From positions 62,001 through 126,000 of the forward strand of contig NC_134440.1 of the NCBI RefSeq assembly GCF_030867145.1: a stretch of DNA of 64,000 nucleotides, read 5' to 3'. This DNA is from Opisthocomus hoazin (lineage: Eukaryota; Chordata; Aves; Opisthocomiformes; Opisthocomidae). The notes beneath the pieces were generated by a model. The model had not been told where the DNA came from. It made no database searches and saw only the letters and a program-made list of their open reading frames with translations. The stretch's first letter is position 1. Each line of letters opens with the position of its first letter. A program made the position numbers and the translations under genes. Below, piece by piece: positions 53,401 through 64,000 of this stretch.

Positions 53401-55085
53401 TTGAATGTAGAAGTGGAGAAACAGAGTGTTCTCTTCCCTTCGCTTAAACCTTGCATGAATTGAGACATGTTCCAATTCTCTCTGCTGCCTGGAATGAGTG
53501 CCCGAGGAGTTTTGGGCAGGGAAAGGGAGGGTGCCTGTGTGCTGGCCAAGAAGGTCTATTGCCTTTAGCTTTGGGAAAGGAGACAAGTCGAACAGGAATA
53601 TTCTCTAGTCCTTCTTTTCTTTTCTTTAGAACTTCTTTACTACCCCAAATTTCCCGATTTTTAATTTTTTCATCTCAAATTTCTTGCTTTTCAATTCGTT
53701 GTTCCTTAATTTGTTACTGCCAAAACATTAATTTGTGCTTTTTCTTCTTGTCTGCTCTCCCTCCCTCCCTGCTTCTGCACCTTTTGTCCCACACCAGCAC
53801 TTCAAGAAAATCAGGTCCAATGAAAGGCATTCGAAGTGACAACCTGGCAGCTCTGACAGCGATGCCCAGACAGCCCAGCTGGGCTTCCTGCTCACAGGCA
53901 GGGACGCTTGTGGGGAGGGGCAAGAAGTGAAAGGCGCTGGATGATGGGGCAGAAGGTTTTTTTGAAAGATTCTTGAACCGCTTGTCCAGCCTAGCGCCCT
54001 CGCTTCTCCTAGCACCTTGCCTTCACAAGCTGTGTAAAGCTGCTGCCGCTTGTCATTTCCTCTTTCGGTACCTCCGCGTGATGCCCACTTGCCCTGTGAA
54101 GGTGGCTGCTTGCTGGGTAGGTAGCTCGGGGAAAGCCGGTCCTTCTGCTAGGCTCAGGGGGTTGGTTAGGGAGCGTGAATACTTGAGGTGGGACCTGAGC
54201 TGGCTTCTTGCAAACCCGTTTGCCCTGTGTGCCGTGTGCAGAGCCCTGCCAGTTCTCTAGGCAGGCAAAGCCACCGAAGAGCTGGCTGGTGGTCGGCAGG
54301 ACCACGGTGGAAGGATCAGGAGGGCAGTCGTGGCCTCCTGAGGCATGAAGCCACTGAAAGCTGTGGGGTGGGTGCTGTGGTGTGGTGTTGGGACTCCCTG
54401 GGAGCTCTCCAAAGGCAGTTTCGTAGCTTCTGTGGAAAAGCAGTGGTACTTCCATTAACTTCTTATCACCTTCCGCCTGGAAGGACTCGAGCTCTATCCT
54501 CTTCACCCTCTGGTGTCTTTAACACAAAAGCAGATGAGGCATGAAAGGAAACTTTGAGCAGAAGCACTGTGGCAACCCTGAGCGAGTCTGGTGCCGGTCC
54601 CGGGCGGGCAGGAGGAGGAGGAAATGCGGTGGGATACTTCCCATGCCGCTTCCCAGTGCCTGGCTGGGTGCTTGGGCTCTGCAGAGAGCCAGGGCGGGTG
54701 TTATGGACCCTCCCAGCCTGGACTGGGCCAGAAGAGGAGGTGGCCTTCCTACAAAACAGCCTTTTTTTATTAATTGTAGGGGCTGATTCCTCCCGCTACC
54801 CCCGTCTCCTCCTGAAATGCCACGCGATGCAGGGTTTCCCAGCACTGTTCACTGCCCCTGTGGTCTATGCATATATTAGCACAAACACTGTTAAATGCCT
54901 TTTGTCAAGACGTATCCTCACCATCAATGTCTGCGTGTACGTATGTGTGTCGATTTTGACTGCTTTTCTTGGATCTGGAGTTCTATTTTATTGCAGTGAA
55001 GACACTTTGTTATATAATGTTTATATATTTTAAGATTTGTGCCAAGAGAGGATGTATATTTAATAAAAAATTATAATTGACTTTG
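50420..55085 (+). other. SLC25A42: SLC25A42 3'UTR (proposed) with polyadenylation signal at 55062
   Basis: No AATAAA was seen between the stop codon and 55062-55067, where AATAAAAAATTATAATTG gives a strong signal in AT-rich sequence. This predicts a 3'UTR of about 4.6 kb. A weaker ATTAAA at 51829 could give a shorter form. The interval contains no intact coding region that I recognise. The extent is inferred from poly(A) signals only. Confidence 0.55.
55062..55067 (+). terminator. SLC25A42: AATAAA polyadenylation signal, SLC25A42
   Basis: First canonical hexamer downstream of the SLC25A42 stop, within an AT-rich stretch that ends just before composition turns GC-rich. It is on the correct strand, and the next gene is convergent. 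Confidence 0.6.
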
Positions 55086-55679
55086 CAGGCTCTCTGAGGG
55101 TGCCTCCTGTTATGCGTTGCTCCTAAGAGGGGGCCCTGGCACATCTGGGTGCATTTGTTGAGGGACCAAACGTGGGGGTGTCTGGGGGTACCTCTTGGGG
55201 GGCTCCCTGTGCCCCCAGCCCTCCTGCGCACCGAGCACCCTACAAAGCACAAGCGTTGGTGCTTTTGGGCTTTGCATGGACGTTGGGAGAAGCTTGAAGG
55301 AAGGAAAGCAACTCTTGGAGGTGGTCCAAACCCTGTGGTTCTTCCAGGGGAGGCCTGTGCTGTCCCCAGCGCCGTGGCGTGGGATGGGGACAGGGACAAG
55401 TGTGCAATGGCAGCAGGTGGCACTGTCGGCTTAGGCACGGCCCCGCGGCTTCCCCCAAGTTGGGGACCCCCGGCTGCTGCTCAGCCCTGCTCAGCTCTTG
55501 GGGCTTTCCGTGCTTTCAGCTGCGTTTCGGGGCTAGCACGGATGTGACGCTGCGATGCTTTGCCATCTCGCGCTCCGTCAAGGCAGGAAGGTCTCAGCAG
55601 TGAGGACAGTAACCACCCTGTAGCCCACCGCTGCTCCAGAGCTGATGCCCTGGCTGTGCCCCAAGGGAAGCCGAGACCC

Positions 55680-55950
55680 ACAGAATCACAGAATGTTTGG
55701 GGTTGGCAGGGCCCTCTGTGGGTCACCCAGCCCAACCCCCTGCCCAAGCAGGGTCACCCAGAGCAGGGGGCACAGCACCGCGGCCAGGCGGGGCTGGAAT
55801 ATCTCCAGAGAAGGAGACTCCACAGCCTCCCTGGGCAGCCTGGGCCAGGGCTCTGTCACCCTCAGAGGGAAGAAGTTCTTCCTCGGGTTCAGACGGAACC
55901 CAGAGGCTGAGACTTGCCCTAAACCTTGCAGGAAGCCTGTGGCGAAGGGT
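55680..55950 (-). mobile_element. CR1 LINE 3' fragment
   Basis: The reverse complement ends in the CR1 3' tail; on the plus strand it starts CACAGAATCACAGAATG. The 3'UTR motifs typical of avian CR1 are present: GGGTCACCCAGCCCAACCC, GGGCTGGAATATCTCCAGAG and GGCAGCCTGGGCCAGGGCT. It is 5'-truncated, as most CR1 copies are, and lies between the convergent SLC25A42 and TMEM161A genes. Confidence 0.9.
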
Positions 55951-57294
55951 TCCCTGTCCAACCCGGTTGGGGTTAGCATCCCTTCCTTTGGCTTTCCGGC
56001 TCCCGGTGTGCAGGGGAGCATCCACCTGCCTTGGTTTGGGCTGCCAGCCCCCGAGAGAGCTGTGATCCGAAATCTCCCTCGGCTCCAAGCAGGAACAGCT
56101 CTGCAGGATGCAAGGAGATCCCGTTTTGGGTGGAAGCGGGGTGGGAAGGCAGGGCTCACTGCTTCCCTCCCTGCCAGGGCATGAAGGAAGCCCTCCAGGA
56201 GCCCCCGGGTTCCTGCCAAGGTGGGCTCAAGGGAGCCGGAGGTGGGTGCGTGCCGGGGGAGCAGGGGCCATGCGAGGCCAGAGTGGGGTCGCAGCAAGGG
56301 GCTCCTGGTGCCCACAGACCCCCTTGGTCTCGGCTGCTCCCCTCTCTGCTGAGCACCCACGCATGGCCCTTCACAGAGCCCGTACCCTGTTCTAAGTAAA
56401 GCCAAGATACAAAGAGGAAAAATGGTGGGGAGAGGAAGATGGGGGGGCTCTTTCATTTTATTTGATGTGGCCCAATTTCGGTGCCTGCAGATCTGTCTGC
56501 TGCTCTTGGCTAGTCTATCAGTCATTGTCCCCGCCTGAGAGGGTCACGTCTGGGCAGATCTCAGGGGAGGAACTGTCTGCATGTCTGAATGCGGTGCAAC
56601 CCCAGGCCCTAGCAACCGTCCTCCCGCCGCGAAGGCCTCCCTGCCAGCTCAGCCCCCGGCTGCTTCCTCCACATGCTTAAGGAAAATTAGATAAATGAGC
56701 CATCAAGGCAGTCGGACTAGCTTTTAATGGGATGGCGCAGCCTGGAACAAGTCCCTTCTGCATCCCGGCCCGGGGGGAATCACGTCTTCCTTGCGCCTTT
56801 CCACCCGCGCCTTGGTGACGGTGCTGCTGGAGCCAAACTCCAGGCCCTGTGCTGGTTAATGGTGCTGCTCCGGGCTCTGGTCCCCCCAGCTGTTTGCTCA
56901 AGGGGAACTGCCCCATCATTTTTTGCAAAAGGGCTTTCACTGTCCCCGCAGGTTGGGTGTGCGGGAGCCAGGCAGGGGAGGGCTGGCCGGATTAGCCCTG
57001 TTAATGCCGGGCAAAGGGCTGCCTTCTCATCTCGGCCCTTAGCAAGAGGGAATTAAGACCATTACAAGGCTATCAAATAGGATCAGAGCCCCTCTCCCTT
57101 TCTCTGAGCAGCCCAGACCTGCTAATCCTTTTTCATGCAGCTGGACCAGCACCCACCGTGCGGTGGGGAAGAGCTCGGCTGAGACGGACAAGGGGCTGCA
57201 GACCCCGTCCCCCCCTCTGCAGCCGCCGCTGGCCTGAGCGATGCTTGCTCAGCCCGGATGCGCTCCCCGGGCCGAGGGGAGGACAGGCCAGGAA

Positions 57295-57422
57295 CGGGTT
57301 TCAAGACCCGCCTGGACAAGGTCCTCTACAGCCTGCTGTAGGTGACCCTGCTTCGGCAGGAGGGTTGGACTGGGTGACCCACAGAGGTCCCTTCCAACCC
57401 CCACCATTCTGTGATTCTGTCG
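57295..57422 (+). mobile_element. CR1 LINE 3' end, short copy
   Basis: Severely 5'-truncated copy: CAAGACCCGCCTGGACAAGG, then GGTGACCCTGCTTCGGCAGG, ending in ACCATTCTGTGATTCTGT. It lies just past the proposed TMEM161A 3' end. Confidence 0.88.
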
Positions 57423-57646
57423 GGCTGCGATGGGGTGGATGTGAGGTCTCCTCGAGCATGATGGGGCCGGGCTGCGGGGTTTGTTCCAGCGCTCAGCCTC
57501 TTCCCCTTGCTGCCGTAACGCATCCGGGGCTTTGCCAAAGGCAGCTGTCCTCGTGCCATGGGACTCCTGCCCTGCCCGAGGGGCTTCGGGGCCGCAAAGC
57601 GCAAACAAAGCAGCAGCTTTCGGCATGGCAGACTCCAGGTTACTTA

Positions 57647-57652
57647 TTTATT
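57647..57652 (-). terminator. TMEM161A: AATAAA polyadenylation signal, TMEM161A
   Basis: On the minus strand, AATAAATAAG lies about 610 bases downstream of the TMEM161A stop codon and gives a 3'UTR of normal length. It was the only canonical hexamer noticed on this strand between the stop and the CR1 copy at 57295. Confidence 0.55.
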
Positions 57653-58259
57653 TCTAAAACAGCCAACAGCCAAGGCTGCTGGGCCTGTGGGTCTCCCACG
57701 AAGCAGAGGGATGACCTCGAGGAGCTCCGACCCAGCTGGCCAGAGCAGCGACCCTACAAAAACACACTCAGCCAGTAAATTCTAGGCAGAGCAAACCCCA
57801 GCCTGTGCTGGCAAGCCAAGCTGTCGCTCCAGCCCAGCTGCGCAGTCCCCACCATGCACGGGCGATCCCCGATGAGTGCCCTGCCCGGGGCTGGCAGGAG
57901 CCGCTGCCCTCGAGGAAACCGCAGCATCCCCGTGTCGGGTCAGAGCGGGCAGCAGCAAACCCGCCTGCGGGGCTTCGGCTCCTCCATCCCTACGTGGGGC
58001 TGGGGAGGGGAAGAGGGGCCGGAGGGACGCAGCCCGGAGCGGCAGCGGGGCGAGAGCAGGCACGGTGGTGACCGGCGGCAGGAGTAGGCGATGTCCACGC
58101 TGGCACGGGTGCGTAAAACCCATCACGCCGAGAGCTGGTGGCAGAAACGTCCCCGCCTGCATGTCCACGTGTGTCACGGGCACGTGCAAAGGGGGAAACC
58201 ACCCAAGGCAGGAGCAAGGGCACCGACTGTGCCCCGAGGCAGGTCCCAGCTCCCCCCAG

Positions 58260-63034
<4,775 letters not shown>

Positions 63035-63290
63035 GCTGGGGTCAGCGCAAAAGCGGCTGCAGGAAGCCTGCCCGCCGCTGCCTCCCCGCTCTGGCCAATC
63101 CGCCGCCGTTCTCCCTCTGATTGGCAGCTGATCGACCAATGAGAAGGCGGCGCGCACACCCCCGCGGCGCCCGGTTCCGCCGGCGCTGCCTCCTGGGAGC
63201 TGTGGTCCCGGCGCGGCCCCAGGTTCCGGGTTCGAGCCCCGGCTGCGCTGTGCGGGACAGGGGCACAGCCCCAGCAGCGGCCGCGGGGAC
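63035..63290 (-). promoter_or_regulatory. TMEM161A: TMEM161A promoter with clustered CCAAT boxes
   Basis: A GC-rich segment directly upstream of the TMEM161A start codon carries three CCAAT motifs: 63095-63099 and 63136-63140 on the plus strand, and 63120-63124 on the minus strand (ATTGG on plus). Such closely spaced boxes are typical NF-Y sites of TATA-less promoters. The start site probably lies between 63040 and 63090. Confidence 0.65.
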
Positions 63291-64000
63291 GTATGTAAAT
63301 TAAATCATATACACGTGTGTGCCTACACCCCTTATATGCATATGTACGCATGTCTGGGTGTGTATTTGCACCTGAAGTGCCCCTTTGGGCTGAGGCTCTG
63401 CGATACCCCTCCCCGCACACAGTCCCTGGGCGCTGTATTTCAGTGGCAAAGGAGAGCACAGGGGTTTGGGAGGCAGCAGCTCGATCCCCGGTGACCTCTC
63501 CATCCTCCTCCACCCTGGACCCAGGGCTGGCTGAGCTAGGACCTCGTCCTCCAGAGCAACGATTCCACAGGGCAGGCTGTAACCATCCCGCCTGCCGTGT
63601 CCTTTTGGCCACGTCTTCCTTGCAAGATAAACGGGCTCCTTTCCGTCATTTATCTCCCCATTGCTTCCCAGCTGCATCCTCCTGGGAGCACTGGAGGAGC
63701 TGGAGGTGGAGGAGGCCAGGACAAAGCCCCGCTGGGTGCAGCTTGGCCCAGCTGACAGTGGGGAAGGGGCTTCAGAGCCCACCATGGTGCCAGCACCCGC
63801 ATCACGGCCGGGGTCTGGAGGCATTTCAGCTGTGCTGGGGGTCATTGAGGGCTGTGACAACCCTGCCCTGCAAGGAGCCTCCGCTCGCACTGACTAGGGG
63901 CTCTGAGGGTGCTGGTGGGTGCCCCTGGTCCAGGCAGGGTGGCCCCGAGGGGTTACCATGGATATCGATCTCCCGGGCGACGGGATGCGCTTCCCGCTAG
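63291..64000. other. right-edge sequence, no gene recognised
   Basis: The CpG density falls after 63290. Frames up to about 230 codons run to the window edge but show no splice-consistent match to a family I know. By synteny the next human genes are MEF2B and BORCS8, and neither was recognised here. Confidence 0.5.

Larger units (their letters stand above)
55086..57630. other. intergenic interval between convergent SLC25A42 and TMEM161A
   Basis: GC-rich intergenic DNA holding the two CR1 copies. No exon or RNA gene is recognised. Open frames up to about 280 codons overlap the CR1 sequence or reflect GC content. Confidence 0.65.

Noticed and set aside
55686-56525. 279-codon minus-strand frame
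   Set aside because: Runs through the CR1 3' fragment and GC-rich flank; no gene-like features.
63226-63242. tRNA T-arm-like hairpin CCGGGTTCGAGCCCCGG
   Set aside because: The B-box and 5-bp stem look right, but there is no A box, anticodon arm or pairing acceptor stem at the proper distance upstream.

Overview
The window is a piece of a bird nuclear genome. The evidence is spliced vertebrate genes with long introns, CpG-island promoters, and three CR1 LINE 3' ends with the avian 'ATTCTGTGATTCTGTGA'-type tail. There is also a solo LTR of avian sarcoma-leukosis (alpharetrovirus) style. GC content rises steeply from left to right, as expected for a gene-dense microchromosome. No bacterial features, CRISPR arrays or operons are present. 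The species cannot be told from the sequence alone.

Layout, left to right. (1) 533-6493, minus strand: twelve consecutive coding exons of a class-4 semaphorin (Sema domain, PSI domain and the start of the Ig linker). The Ig, transmembrane and tail exons lie beyond the left edge, and the signal-peptide exon was not found. A CpG island at 8200-8830 is its probable promoter. (2) 14186-25996, minus strand: complete SUGP2, 9 coding exons, 1106 residues. (3) 25950-27400: CpG island acting as a head-to-head promoter. (4) 27595-32616, plus strand: complete ARMC6, 7 coding exons, 480 residues. (5) 34500-55085, plus strand: SLC25A42, with a non-coding first exon in a CpG island, a 9-kb first intron carrying a solo LTR, 7 coding exons (327 residues) and an apparent 4.6-kb 3'UTR. 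(6) 57630-63100, minus strand: complete TMEM161A, 12 coding exons, 480 residues, tail-to-tail with SLC25A42. Its introns hold a CR1 element and a large GC-rich minisatellite. (7) 63145-64000: nothing codable recognised.

The order SUGP2-ARMC6-SLC25A42-TMEM161A matches human 19p13.11. The semaphorin beside SUGP2 is not part of that human block as I know it. The gene models were built by joining exons whose splice phases all agree and whose joined proteins align with the known family members, so exon edges are mostly firm to the base.

The most unusual observation is that SUGP2 and ARMC6, unrelated elsewhere, begin with first coding exons that encode the same motif, are the same size and splice in the same phase. 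They sit as mirror images on either side of the shared CpG island. This suggests that an ancient inverted duplication created the gene pair's common 5' end. Other points of interest are a six-copy decapeptide repeat inside SUGP2, a TMEM161A first coding exon that carries only the ATG, several weak splice donors, and the antisense LTR in SLC25A42. The genes do not form a pathway: they are an RNA-processing factor, an armadillo protein, a mitochondrial CoA carrier, a membrane protein and an axon-guidance family member.
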